64,000 nt of DNA. It comes from Candidatus Brachybacterium merdavium. Its GTDB lineage: Bacteria > Actinomycetota > Actinomycetes > Actinomycetales > Dermabacteraceae. The notes beneath the pieces are model-generated. The model made no database searches. It was not told the DNA's origin and saw only the letters and a list, made by a program, of their open reading frames with translations. The translations under genes and the position numbers were made by a program. This document shows, piece by piece, positions 49,477 through 57,800 of this stretch (positions are counted from its first letter, which is position 1; each line of letters starts with the position of its first letter). The stretch lies in NCBI GenBank assembly GCA_019118275.1, contig DWZH01000053.1, positions 62,001 through 126,000 of the forward strand. Reading direction: 5' to 3'.

Positions 49477-50705
49477 GGCTGCGGTGCGCGCGCGTCCGTG
49501 GCGGCGAGCTGCTCGGCGCGGGCACGGATGCCCTCCTGCAGCTGGGGATCGGTGGCGACGTCGTGGATCACCCAGGCCATCGCTACGGCGGCGTCGGCCA
49601 TCAGCCGGTATCCCTCCGGCGAATCGGCGTGCTCGGCGAACTCGCGGGTGTGCAGCGCTCCCCCGGCGCCGGTGATGCCGACGAAGGGGTGCAGGGAGGG
49701 GACACGCTGGGAGACGTTGCCCATGTCGGTCGAGGCGGTGATCGCGCCGAGCGACCCCCGCAGGGGACGGCCCAGCACGGTCATCGCGTCGTTCCAGGCC
49801 TGGCCCAGCCCCTCGTCCTGGCGCAGCGGCTCGTACACGGGTTCGGTGCCGACGATCTCCACGCTCGCGCCGGTGGCCACCGCCCCGGCCTCCAGGCACG
49901 CGAACAGCTGCTCGCGCAGCAGCTCGAACTCGGGCATGGTCAGGGCTCGGCACTCGAAGTCGATCACCGCGGTCTCCGGGATGATGTTGGTGATCCCGGT
50001 CTGGATGGGGATCAGCGCCAGGCGCTGGCCGTCACGGATCCGCTGGCGCAGCAGCCCGGCGGCGACCTGCGCGACGACCGCCGCGTCGTTGGCGTTGATG
50101 CCGTCGGAGGGGTTGGCGGCGGCATGGGCGCCGCGACCGGTGTAGGTGGCCCGCCAGCGGCCGACGGCCTGGCTGGTCGAGCCGATCGGGTCGTAGGTGT
50201 CGGTGTGCGGGGTGGGGTGGGTCATCAGCGACAGATGCACCCCGTCGAAGGCCCCACGGTCGATCAGCAGCTGCTTGCCGCCGCCGTGCTCCTCCGCCGG
50301 GGTGCCGATGACCACCAGGGTCAGGTCCAGCTGCGCGACCTGCTCGGCGAGGGCGAGGGCGGCTCCCAGGGAGGCGCCGGCGATCAGGTTGTGTCCGCAG
50401 CCGTGACCGAGCTCGGGCAGCGCGTCGTACTCCACGCACAGCGACGCCACCAGGGAGCCCTCACCGATGGTGGCGCGGAAGGCGGTGGGCAGATCGGCGA
50501 TGCCGCGCTCGAGCGTGAAGCCGGCCCTCTCCAGAAGGTCCGCGCAGCGCTCCTGGGCGCGGTGCTCGGTGAAGGCGATCTCGGGGTCGGCGTGGATGGC
50601 TCGGGCGATGGCCAGGACCTCGGGCTCATGAGCCCGGTAGGCACCGGCGATCTGCGCCTTGGCGGGATCGGGATGAGCGGCAGTGGCAGCAGCGGTGGTG
50701 GTCAC
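49473..50705 (-). CDS. M20-family metallopeptidase/amidohydrolase (AbgB/PM20D2-like)
   Basis: 410 aa. Zinc-binding and catalytic region: ASLCVEYDALPELGHGCGHN with HGCGHN, and VIGTPAEEHGGGK with the catalytic Glu pair. The dimerisation domain lies in the middle (TYTGRGAHAAANPSDGINAN), and a final zinc ligand probably in ITGAGGALHTREF. This branch includes p-aminobenzoyl-glutamate hydrolase subunits and dipeptidases acting on beta-alanyl or lysine-containing peptides. GTG start at 50705 is preceded by AGGAT. Operon with the lipoprotein gene. Substrate not determined. Confidence 0.9.
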   Translation of the reverse strand: MTTTAAATAAHPDPAKAQIAGAYRAHEPEVLAIARAIHADPEIAFTEHRAQERCADLLERAGFTLERGIADLPTAFRATIGEGSLVASLCVEYDALPELGHGCGHNLIAGASLGAALALAEQVAQLDLTLVVIGTPAEEHGGGKQLLIDRGAFDGVHLSLMTHPTPHTDTYDPIGSTSQAVGRWRATYTGRGAHAAANPSDGINANDAAVVAQVAAGLLRQRIRDGQRLALIPIQTGITNIIPETAVIDFECRALTMPEFELLREQLFACLEAGAVATGASVEIVGTEPVYEPLRQDEGLGQAWNDAMTVLGRPLRGSLGAITASTDMGNVSQRVPSLHPFVGITGAGGALHTREFAEHADSPEGYRLMADAAVAMAWVIHDVATDPQLQEGIRARAEQLAATDARAPQP

Positions 50706-50828
50706 GCACCGATCCTGCCATGGCGCGCGGGGCTCGTCCGAGCCGGCTCACCTGTCACCCCGGTGCCGGCTCGCCTGTCGTGCGCGGGCCGGTGCAAGTG
50801 GGTCGGCGCCAGTGGGCCGGGGCGGGCG

Positions 50829-51527
50829 TCAGTCCCCCGAGCGCAGCAGTGGTGGGACCAGGGCGGAGCCATGGCCCTTGCGGTACAGGCGGGCCGGGCG
50901 GCCGCCGGTGGGGGCGGCGTAACGCTCCAGTTCGACCAGGAAGCCGGGCGTGCGCGTGGCCTTGCGGTGGAAGTTCCCGGCGTCCAGCGTCGTGCCCCAG
51001 ACCTTCTCGTAGACCGCCCGCAGCTGGGAGATGGTGAACTCGGGCGGCAGGAACGTCGCGGCCAGGGTGGTGTACTCGAGCTTGGCGCGGGCGCGCTCGA
51101 TCGCGGCGTCCAGGACGATGCCGTGGTCGAACGCCAGGTTGACCCGGGCGAGATCCTCGACGGCCCACCAGCGGGCGTCCTGGACGACGTCACCGTGGCG
51201 GGGGTCGGGCAGGTCCGCGCCGAGCGCCATGAAGGCCACCGAGACCACGTGTCCGCGCGGGTCACGGCCAGGGGTGCCGAAGGTGCGCACCTGCTCGAGG
51301 TAGACGTCGTCGGTTCCCAAGGAGGCCTCGTCGGCCAGGACCCGGTAGGCGGCGGCCTCGATGTCCTCTCCGACCTCGATGAAGCCTCCCGGCAGCGCCC
51401 AGGCACCGCCGTAGGGCTCATCGTGGCGCTGGACGAGCAGCACGCTGAGCTGCTCGTCGCGCAGGGTCAGCACGATCATGTCGACGGCGACATGGATCTG
51501 CGGCTCTGGGGGCGTGGAAGCGGACAT
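50829..51527 (-). CDS. NrtR-type Nudix-domain transcriptional regulator
   Basis: 232 aa. The N-terminal Nudix-like domain (about 10-140) has WALPGGFIEVGEDIEAAAYR, but the catalytic REUXEE part reads YRVLADEAS, so hydrolase activity is probably lost. The C-terminal winged helix (about 150-225: LEYTTLAATFLPPEFTISQL, YEKVWGTTLDAGNFHRK) is the NrtR design, which senses ADP-ribose or NAD metabolites and represses NAD or sugar genes. ATG 51527 has TAGAGT 6 nt upstream (leaderless). A palindrome between the likely -35 and -10 (51551-51561) suggests autoregulation. No NAD gene lies next to it. Confidence 0.85.
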   Translation of the reverse strand: MSASTPPEPQIHVAVDMIVLTLRDEQLSVLLVQRHDEPYGGAWALPGGFIEVGEDIEAAAYRVLADEASLGTDDVYLEQVRTFGTPGRDPRGHVVSVAFMALGADLPDPRHGDVVQDARWWAVEDLARVNLAFDHGIVLDAAIERARAKLEYTTLAATFLPPEFTISQLRAVYEKVWGTTLDAGNFHRKATRTPGFLVELERYAAPTGGRPARLYRKGHGSALVPPLLRSGD

Positions 51528-51550
51528 ACCGGCACTCTACGGCCGTTCTG

Positions 51551-51561
51551 GTCACAGTGAC
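51551..51561 (-). promoter_or_regulatory. candidate NrtR autoregulatory operator
   Basis: GTCAC-A-GTGAC, a perfect 11-bp palindrome 24 bp upstream of the start and 11 bp upstream of the TAGAGT -10 hexamer. Confidence 0.5.
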
Positions 51562-51673
51562 ACATGTTGCCGTCGAGTTCACACCCCGCAGAGCAGATGC
51601 CGGCCCCTGGGTGGGAGACGGGGTCGGGACTGGCGACGGGGTCGGCGCCAACACCGTGGAAGCAGGTCTGGGC

Positions 51674-52681
51674 TCAGGTGTCGAGCCAGCGGCTCCACTT
51701 CTCGATGCGGTGCTCGGCCTCGACGGTGCGCACGGTCCCGGAGGTCGAGCGCATCACCATCGACTCGGTGGTCACGTGGGCGGGGTCATAGCGCACGCCT
51801 CGCAGCAGGTCGCCGTCGGTGATGCCGGTGGCGGCGAAGTAGCAGTTGTCGGAAGCGACCAGATCATCGGTGGTCAGCACCCGCTCGAGATCGTGACCGG
51901 CGTCGATGGCCTGCTGGCGCTCCTGCTCGTCCTTGGGGGCGAGCCTGCCCTGGAACATGCCACCGGTGGCCTTGATGGCGCAGGCGGCGATGATGCCCTC
52001 GGGGGTGCCGCCCAGCCCCAGCAGCATGTCCACGCCGGTGCCGCGGGCGGCAGCGATCGCGCCGGCCACGTCCCCGTCCATGATGAACTTGACGCGCGCC
52101 CCGACAGCGCGGATCTCCTCGACCAGCTTCTCGTGGCGGGCGCGCTCGAGCACGCACACGGTGACCTGCTTGACCGGCTTGTCCAGTGCCTTGGCGACCA
52201 GCTTGATGTTCTGCTCGATCGGCAGGCGCAGGTCCACGTACTCCGCGGCGGCCGGGCCCACCACCATCTTCTCCATGTAGAACACGGCCGAGGGGTCGTA
52301 CATGCTGCCGCGCTCGGCGACGGCGAACACCGCCAGCGCGTTGTTGTAACCGAAGGCGGTCAGCCGGGTGCCGTCGATGGGATCGACCGCGACGTCGACG
52401 TCGGGCCCGCTGCCGTCTCCGACTCTCTCGCCGTTGAACAGCATGGGCGCCTCATCCTTCTCGCCCTCGCCGATCACGACGGTGCCGTTCATCCGCACGG
52501 TGTCCATGAACGAGCGCATCGCATCGACGGCGGCCCCGTCGGCCTTGTTCTTGTCGCCCAGTCCCACCCAGCGGCCTCCGGCGATCGCGGCGGCTTCGGT
52601 CACCCGCACCAGCTCGAGGGCGAGGTTGCGGTCGGGGGCGGTCATCTCGGTCGGTTCGCTGCTGTTCACCGTGGTCTCCAT
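51674..52681 (-). CDS. glpX: class II fructose-1,6-bisphosphatase
   Basis: Gluconeogenic phosphatase, main FBPase of actinobacteria. 335 aa from ATG 52681. Marks: [51 protein letters not shown] with metal ligands, VDPIDGTRL, and [12 protein letters not shown]. Start uncertain: ATG 52645 is inside the conserved part, ATG 52732 would follow TACAGT (minus strand, 52753-52748) and add 17 residues; no site has a good ribosome-binding site. Confidence 0.95.
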   Translation of the reverse strand: METTVNSSEPTEMTAPDRNLALELVRVTEAAAIAGGRWVGLGDKNKADGAAVDAMRSFMDTVRMNGTVVIGEGEKDEAPMLFNGERVGDGSGPDVDVAVDPIDGTRLTAFGYNNALAVFAVAERGSMYDPSAVFYMEKMVVGPAAAEYVDLRLPIEQNIKLVAKALDKPVKQVTVCVLERARHEKLVEEIRAVGARVKFIMDGDVAGAIAAARGTGVDMLLGLGGTPEGIIAACAIKATGGMFQGRLAPKDEQERQQAIDAGHDLERVLTTDDLVASDNCYFAATGITDGDLLRGVRYDPAHVTTESMVMRSTSGTVRTVEAEHRIEKWSRWLDT

Positions 52682-52913
52682 CGTCGCGAGGTGGGCCGAT
52701 GGGCGGCCGACATACCAACCCGGACCGTCCATCTGACGTGCGCTTTCACTGTAGCGGCATCCACTCGTGGTGGGACAGGGCCGGTGGCCCTCGGAAGATC
52801 GAGGACCACGGCGGACCCGGGGTGGCACAGGTGGGGCGCCCGGCACCGGGCGGCCCCGGCAGGCGCGGGCGGTGCCGCTACCCTGAGCGGGACACCCGGT
52901 GGAGGAGGGCCCT

Positions 52914-53882
52914 GTGAGGATCACGATCGTCGACTGCGACCACGAGACCTTCGAGGAGGAGCAGGAGGTGAGTGCGGCCCGGGGCATCGAGCTGGTGCGC
53001 GAGCACGTCACCACCGAGGACGAGGTCATCCGGGTCGCTCGCGGCGCCGAAGCGATCCTGATCCAGTACGCGCCGGTGACCGCGGCCGTGCTCGATGCGC
53101 TGCCGCAGCTGAAGGCCGTCGGGCGCTACGGGGTGGGGGTGGACACGGTCGATGTCGAGGCCGCCACCTCCCGCGGCGTGGCGGTGTGCAACGTGCCCGA
53201 CTACGGGGTCCAGGACGTCAGCGATCATGCGATCGCCCTGACCATGTCGGTGGTGCGCGGCACCGCCCAGCTGGACCGACTGGTCCGGGACGGCGAGTAC
53301 GGACTGGTGCCGGTCAAGCCCCTGCACCGCGTCTCGACGCTGCGCTTCGGCGTGCTGGGCCTGGGCCGGATCGGGGCGGCGACCGCGGTCAAGGCCCGAG
53401 CGCTGGGCTTCACCGTGGTCGGCAGCGACCCGCAGCTGGAGATCGGCACGTACACGGCCGACGGCATCGAGGTGGTCGATTTCGGGACCGTGCTGACCAC
53501 CTCGGACGTGCTCAGCCTGCACGTGCCGCTGCTGGAGACCACCCATCACCTGATCGATGAAGGCGCGCTGGCGCGCATGAAGGCGGGGTCGGTGCTGGTC
53601 AACACGTGCCGCGGCGCCGTGATCGACACCGCGGCGGTGGCCGCGGCGCTGCGCAGCGGGCACCTGAAGGGCGCGGGCCTGGACGTGTTCGAGCAGGAGC
53701 CGCTGCCGGCCGACAGCCCCCTGCTGGAGTGCCCCAGCGCCGTGCTGACCCCGCACGCCTCCTGGTACAGCGAGGAGTCCTACTCCGAGGTCAAGCGTCG
53801 CGCGGCCGAGGCGATCGCCGACGTGATCCACGGCCAGAGGCCGCGGGACATCGCCAACCCCGAGGTGCTGGAGCAGGGCTGA
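52914..53882 (+). CDS. D-isomer-specific 2-hydroxyacid dehydrogenase (CtBP-like)
   Basis: NAD-dependent oxidoreductase, 322 aa. Nucleotide fold [20 protein letters not shown]; catalytic Arg in [11 protein letters not shown], Glu in [10 protein letters not shown], His in LTPHASWYS. It reads like the CtBP/hydroxypyruvate-reductase branch, not SerA (no ACT domain). GTG 52914 has GGAGGAGGG just upstream and TACCCT near 52879. It stands 38 bp from the convergent dgoA gene, so a role in sugar-acid metabolism (2-keto-acid or hydroxypyruvate reduction) is plausible but inferred. Confidence 0.88.
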   Translation: MRITIVDCDHETFEEEQEVSAARGIELVREHVTTEDEVIRVARGAEAILIQYAPVTAAVLDALPQLKAVGRYGVGVDTVDVEAATSRGVAVCNVPDYGVQDVSDHAIALTMSVVRGTAQLDRLVRDGEYGLVPVKPLHRVSTLRFGVLGLGRIGAATAVKARALGFTVVGSDPQLEIGTYTADGIEVVDFGTVLTTSDVLSLHVPLLETTHHLIDEGALARMKAGSVLVNTCRGAVIDTAAVAAALRSGHLKGAGLDVFEQEPLPADSPLLECPSAVLTPHASWYSEESYSEVKRRAAEAIADVIHGQRPRDIANPEVLEQG

Positions 53883-53920
53883 GGTGCGGGAGCGGGACCG
53901 AGTCGCGGACTGCGCCCGTC

Positions 53921-54544
53921 TCAGGGCCGGTGCTCCTGCCACACGCCCACCAGCGCGGTCGCCACCTGCCGGACCTGGTGCGGTGTGGAACCGGGGGCGT
54001 AGAGCTGGGAGCCGATCCCGGCGCCCTGCGCTCCGGCCTCGAGCCACGGCCCGAGGGTGTCGGCGTCGATGCCGCCGACGGGCAGGAACTGGGTGCCGGC
54101 AGGCACCACCGCGCTCCACGCCCGCATCCCCCCGATGCCGACCACCGGGGCGGGGAAGATCTTCAGCGCCGTCGCGCCGGCCTGGAGGGCCGCGAACACG
54201 TCGGTCGCCGTCGCCACGCCGGGCATCGGCTCCATCCCCAGCTCGACGGCCCGGGTGATCACGGCCGGGTCGGTGTTGGGCGCCACGACCATCTGCCCTC
54301 CCGCCTCGTGCACCCGGTCGACGTCGGCGACGGTGACCACGGTGCCTGCGCCGACCCGGCAGTCCTCTCCCAGCTGCTGGGAGAGCAGCTCGATGGAGGC
54401 GAAGGGGTCGGGAGAGTTCAGCGGCACCTCGAGGCGATGGATCCCGGCCTCGTGCAGCGCGGCACCGATCGCCGGCGCCTCCTGCGGGGACAGGCCCCGC
54501 AGGATCGCGATCAGTCCGGTGGGGGTGTGCGGATCTGTGCTCAT
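53921..54544 (-). CDS. dgoA: 2-dehydro-3-deoxy-6-phosphogalactonate aldolase
   Basis: Class I aldolase that splits KDPGal to pyruvate and glyceraldehyde-3-phosphate, last step of the DeLey-Doudoroff galactonate route. 207 aa, resembling DgoA more than Eda: LIAILRGLSPQEAPAIGAAL, LEVPLNSPDPFASIELLSQQ, CRVGAGTVV, MVVAPNTDP, Schiff-base Lys in ATALKIFPA, and VGGIDADTLGPWLEAGAQG. ATG 54544 overlaps the dgoK stop (ATGA). Last gene of the SDR-dgoK-dgoA operon. Confidence 0.9.
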   Translation of the reverse strand: MSTDPHTPTGLIAILRGLSPQEAPAIGAALHEAGIHRLEVPLNSPDPFASIELLSQQLGEDCRVGAGTVVTVADVDRVHEAGGQMVVAPNTDPAVITRAVELGMEPMPGVATATDVFAALQAGATALKIFPAPVVGIGGMRAWSAVVPAGTQFLPVGGIDADTLGPWLEAGAQGAGIGSQLYAPGSTPHQVRQVATALVGVWQEHRP

Positions 54545-55779
54545 GCGTTCTCCTCGGCGGTGTGTCCGTCCTCGGCGGAGTGTCCGGGGCGCGGGGCGGG
54601 GTCGAGCCAGCCGGCCGCCTCGGCGATGGCGAGCAGGCCGCGCAGGGTGGCATCGTCCCCGGCCACTCGGGCGGCGATGCCGGTGCGGGCGAGAGCCCCG
54701 CGGTAGCGCTCGGCGAGGTCGGCGGAGCCGATGACGGTGACCACGGTGTCCGGGCCGACGTCCGCGGCGGCCAGGCCGTCGGCGATCTCGTCACCGATCA
54801 ACAGGCCGCTGAGATAGGCGGGCACGGCGGCCGGATCCAGGTCACCGGCCACCACGCGGGTGCGAGCCGAGAAGACGGTGTGCAGCAGGCTCGCGCGAGA
54901 CAGCTCGCCCGGCCCGGCGCCCGCCGGTGCCGTGCCCGGGGTCTGGGTGGCTGGCGGCTCGGCGCCGGCGTCCGGCCGACCGGTGGGGCCCGCAACGCCG
55001 TGGGCGTGGTCGAGCCCCTCGGCGAAGGCGCTGCGCTCACCCGTCCGCTCGTCGGCCGCGACCTCCCCGGTCGCTCCCTGCTCGCCCGCCCCGGCCCCGT
55101 CCCCGCTCGCAGCCGGTCCGGTGTCGCCGCCGGCCCGGGGAGGTTGCGGGATGCCGTGGCCGATGATGGTGTGCTCGCGCAGGGCGGTGAACAGCTCGCC
55201 GGTGAGGTAGCTGCGGAAGCCGGTGACGCGTCCGGCGCGCAGGCGCACCCATTTCGAATGGGTGCCCGGGGCGATGACCAGGTGGTCTGCTCCGTCGCCG
55301 GCGTCGAGCAGGGCGCCCAACGCCTGCGTCTCCTCGCCCCGCATGATGTCCGGTGCCCTGCCGGGCAGGAGCAGGCCGGGCACGATCCACGCCGGATGGC
55401 CCGGAAGCGGCACCGGGGTGAGATCGGCTGGATCGACCACGACCTCGCAGGGCACCTCGCGGTAGCCGGCATCGACCCAGCCGGTGTTCGAGCCGATCAT
55501 CCCGCACATCAGCACCGGGATCCCGGGCGTCTGCGCGAGCCACTCCCCGGCCTGCGCACGCAGCTCCGCCTCGAAGACCGCCGCGCGCTCCGCGGCCGAG
55601 GCGGCGGGGCCGTCGGACCCTGCGGCGGCATCGGCCAGGACCGGCAGGATGCCACGACCGGTGGCCCGTTCCAGCACGGTGCCGCCCGCTCCGATCAGGG
55701 CGAAGCGGCACGAGGTGGTGCCCCAGTCGGCGGCGATCAGCGCGGGAGCATCTGCGCTCATGCGAGTGGAGGCGCTCAT
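54541..55779 (-). CDS. dgoK: 2-dehydro-3-deoxygalactonokinase with a disordered insertion
   Basis: Phosphorylates KDGal to supply DgoA. 412 aa, well over the usual 290-330. DgoK marks: ALIAADWGTTSCRFALIG, VLMCGMIGSNTGWVDAGY, DIMRGEETQALGALL, VIAPGTHSKWVRLRAGRVT, YLTGELFTALREHTIIGHG, and near the end YLSGLLIGDEIADGLA. Between HGIPQPPRAGG and SRASLLHTVFSARTR (about residues 240-315) there is a Gly/Ala/Pro/Glu-rich insertion not present in the E. coli enzyme. ATG 55779 lies 1 bp after the SDR stop; ATG 55761 is an alternative. Middle gene of the operon. Confidence 0.88.
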   Translation of the reverse strand: MSASTRMSADAPALIAADWGTTSCRFALIGAGGTVLERATGRGILPVLADAAAGSDGPAASAAERAAVFEAELRAQAGEWLAQTPGIPVLMCGMIGSNTGWVDAGYREVPCEVVVDPADLTPVPLPGHPAWIVPGLLLPGRAPDIMRGEETQALGALLDAGDGADHLVIAPGTHSKWVRLRAGRVTGFRSYLTGELFTALREHTIIGHGIPQPPRAGGDTGPAASGDGAGAGEQGATGEVAADERTGERSAFAEGLDHAHGVAGPTGRPDAGAEPPATQTPGTAPAGAGPGELSRASLLHTVFSARTRVVAGDLDPAAVPAYLSGLLIGDEIADGLAAADVGPDTVVTVIGSADLAERYRGALARTGIAARVAGDDATLRGLLAIAEAAGWLDPAPRPGHSAEDGHTAEENA

Positions 55780-55780
55780 G

Positions 55781-56569
55781 TCAGTGGATGTGCGAGCCGC
55801 CGTTGATGTCGAGCGTGACACCGGTGAGGTAGCCGCCATCGCGCCCGAGCAGGAAGGCGATGCCCCCGGCGACGTCCTCGACCGTTCCCACGCGGCCCAC
55901 CGGCAGCTCCTGCAGCAGAACCTCCTTGCGCTCATCGCTCAGGCGCCCGCCCATGATGTCGGTGTCGATCGAACCGGGGGCCACCGAGTTGGCGGTGATG
56001 CCGTACTCGCCGAGCTCACGCGCCCAGGTCTTGGCCATTCCCAGCAGGGCGGCCTTGGACCCGGAGTAGGCGGCGCGACCGTAGACGCCGCCGCCGCGCT
56101 CGGCGGAGGCGGAGGAGACGTTGACGATGCGGCCCAGGCTGTGACGGCGGAAGACCTTGACGGCCTCGCGGGTGACGAAGAAGGTGCCGTGGACGTTGAC
56201 GTCGAACACCCGCTTCCACTCCTCGGTGCTGACCTGGGTGAAGGGGGTCGGTGAGGAGATGCCGGCGTTGTTGACCACGCCCACCAGCTGCGGCAGCTCG
56301 GCGTCGATGCGGGCCACGGCCGCGGTGACCGCCTGCTCGTCGGCGATGTCCACGCCGAGCCCCAGGGCGGGGGTGCCGTGCTCGCGGGCGATCTGGGCGG
56401 CGACCTCCTGGGAGGCGGCCTCGTCCAGGTCCAGCACCGCCACCGCCCAACCGTCACGGGCCAGACGGTGGGCGGTCGCGCGGCCGATCCCGCGCTCGGA
56501 GGCGCCACCGGTGACGATCGCGGTGGGGGTGTCGGGGAAGTCGCTAGCCGGGTACGGCGGGAGCGCCAT
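55781..56569 (-). CDS. short-chain dehydrogenase/reductase of the sugar-acid locus
   Basis: 262 aa classical SDR. Cofactor motif TAIVTGGASERGIGRATAHR (a GGxxxxGIG variant with one extra residue), VGVVNNAGISSP, catalytic Ser in IVNVSSASAERGG, Tyr and Lys in YSGSKAALLGMAK (here the usual YxxxK reads Y-S-G-S-K), and NSVAPGSIDTDIM. First gene of the operon with dgoK and dgoA, so it probably oxidises a sugar (for example galactose) or interconverts keto- and hydroxy-aldonates (gluconate-5-dehydrogenase-like). GAAGGA 9 bases before ATG 56569 sets the start. Confidence 0.9.
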   Translation of the reverse strand: MALPPYPASDFPDTPTAIVTGGASERGIGRATAHRLARDGWAVAVLDLDEAASQEVAAQIAREHGTPALGLGVDIADEQAVTAAVARIDAELPQLVGVVNNAGISSPTPFTQVSTEEWKRVFDVNVHGTFFVTREAVKVFRRHSLGRIVNVSSASAERGGGVYGRAAYSGSKAALLGMAKTWARELGEYGITANSVAPGSIDTDIMGGRLSDERKEVLLQELPVGRVGTVEDVAGGIAFLLGRDGGYLTGVTLDINGGSHIH

Positions 56570-56743
56570 GATCACGTGTCCTTCACTGTTCGGAGGAGGT
56601 CCCCGGTCCGGCGGGCCGGCCGGGCTCGGAGATGATGCCGTCGGTGGCGGGCGTCTAGAGTCGGGCCAGCACCTCCCGGGCGTCCGCCGCAGGTCCGCGC
56701 CGCCGCTTCCGGGAGGCATCCGACGATTCCGGGAGAGACCACG

Positions 56744-57670
56744 TTGACATCGCAGCCCTCGCGCGAGAGCGCAGCCACCGCCCCACACGCTACGCCGCCC
56801 GCGCCCATCCCCGCTCGGACCGTCTCCGTGCTGGGACTGGGCCCCATGGGGATGCCGATGGCCCGCAACCTGCTGGCCGCCGGGATGCCGACCACGGTCT
56901 GGAACCGCACCCGCTCCAAGGCCGAACCGCTCGCGGCCGACGGAGCGCACCTCGCGGACTCGGTCGCCGAGGCCGCGGCCGACGTGGTGCTCTCGGTGCT
57001 GCCCGACGTCCCGCAGCTGCGCTCCCTGCTCGATGAGGAGGCGCTGGCCGCCCTCGGGGCCGCGGGGACCCTGCTGGTGGTCACCTCCACCACCAGCCCC
57101 GAACAGGTGCAGGCCCTGGGTGAGGAGCTCGCCCCGCACGGGATCGGAGTGCTGGATGCACCCATGTCCGGGGGCGTGGCCGGGGCGGCGGCCGGGACGC
57201 TCAGCCTGATGGTGGGCGGCGCCGAGGAGGACCTGTTCCGTGCCCGACCGGTGCTCGAGGTCATCGGCGCCACCCTCACCCATCTCGGCCCGCTCGGTGC
57301 GGGAGCGCTGACCAAGCTGTGCAACCAGGTGGTGGTCGCCGGGACGCTGGCTTCCCTCGGCGAAGCCTTCGGCCTGGCCCGCGCGGGCGGCATCGACCCC
57401 CAGCAGCTGACCCGGGTCCTGTCCGGGGGCCTGGCGGCCAGTGAGGTGCTCACCCAGAAGCAGGACAAGCTCCTCAGCCGTGACTACGCCCTGGGCGGCA
57501 GCGCCGACAACCAGGTCAAGGATCTGCTGTACGCGACCGCGGCGATGGAGCAGGTCGAGATGCCGGGCCGGCTGACGCCGGTGCTGTTGCAGGCGTACCA
57601 GGACCTGGTCGAGCGCGGCAGGGGCCGGCAGGACCACGCAGCTGTCCAGGAGCTGTTCCTGCGCGAGTAG
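56744..57670 (+). CDS. 3-hydroxyisobutyrate/tartronate-semialdehyde reductase-type dehydrogenase
   Basis: 308 aa beta-hydroxyacid dehydrogenase. The first 25 residues are a Pro/Ala-rich tail; then VSVLGLGPMGMPMARNLLAA (NAD(P) motif), substrate loop DAPMSGGVAGAAAGTLSLMV, and catalytic Lys in ALTKLCNQVVVAG. TTG 56744 is used because GGGAGAG lies 6 bases upstream. Divergent from the SDR-dgoK-dgoA operon and 130 bp ahead of the mannitol-dehydrogenase-type gene. GarR-like reduction of tartronate semialdehyde is plausible in this setting but unproven. Confidence 0.88.
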   Translation: MTSQPSRESAATAPHATPPAPIPARTVSVLGLGPMGMPMARNLLAAGMPTTVWNRTRSKAEPLAADGAHLADSVAEAAADVVLSVLPDVPQLRSLLDEEALAALGAAGTLLVVTSTTSPEQVQALGEELAPHGIGVLDAPMSGGVAGAAAGTLSLMVGGAEEDLFRARPVLEVIGATLTHLGPLGAGALTKLCNQVVVAGTLASLGEAFGLARAGGIDPQQLTRVLSGGLAASEVLTQKQDKLLSRDYALGGSADNQVKDLLYATAAMEQVEMPGRLTPVLLQAYQDLVERGRGRQDHAAVQELFLRE

Positions 57671-57692
57671 CAGCCCGGCCCACTGCTAGCGT

Positions 57693-57730
57693 GTTCCACA
57701 TCATCCGACCAGCGTTCCACCATGTGGAAC
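57693..57730 (+). promoter_or_regulatory. IclR-like operator before the hexuronate reductase gene
   Basis: A perfect palindrome GTTCCAC-CAT-GTGGAAC (57714-57730) is preceded by an extra half-site GTTCCAC at 57693-57699, next to a TAGCGT -10 hexamer (57687-57692). TTCC/GGAA palindromes of this length are typical of IclR-family regulators of sugar-acid and aromatic genes; the regulator is not in the window. Confidence 0.65.
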
Positions 57731-57800
57731 CTTGGCGTATCCGCCCGGGTGCGGTGCGTGCCGGGGATCCGGATCGCCCCATGACGTCGCAGGAGGAATC

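Noticed and set aside
49563-51560. 665-aa plus-strand frame opposite the M20 peptidase and NrtR-type gene
   Set aside because: Low-complexity Gly/Val/Asp string antisense to two recognisable genes.
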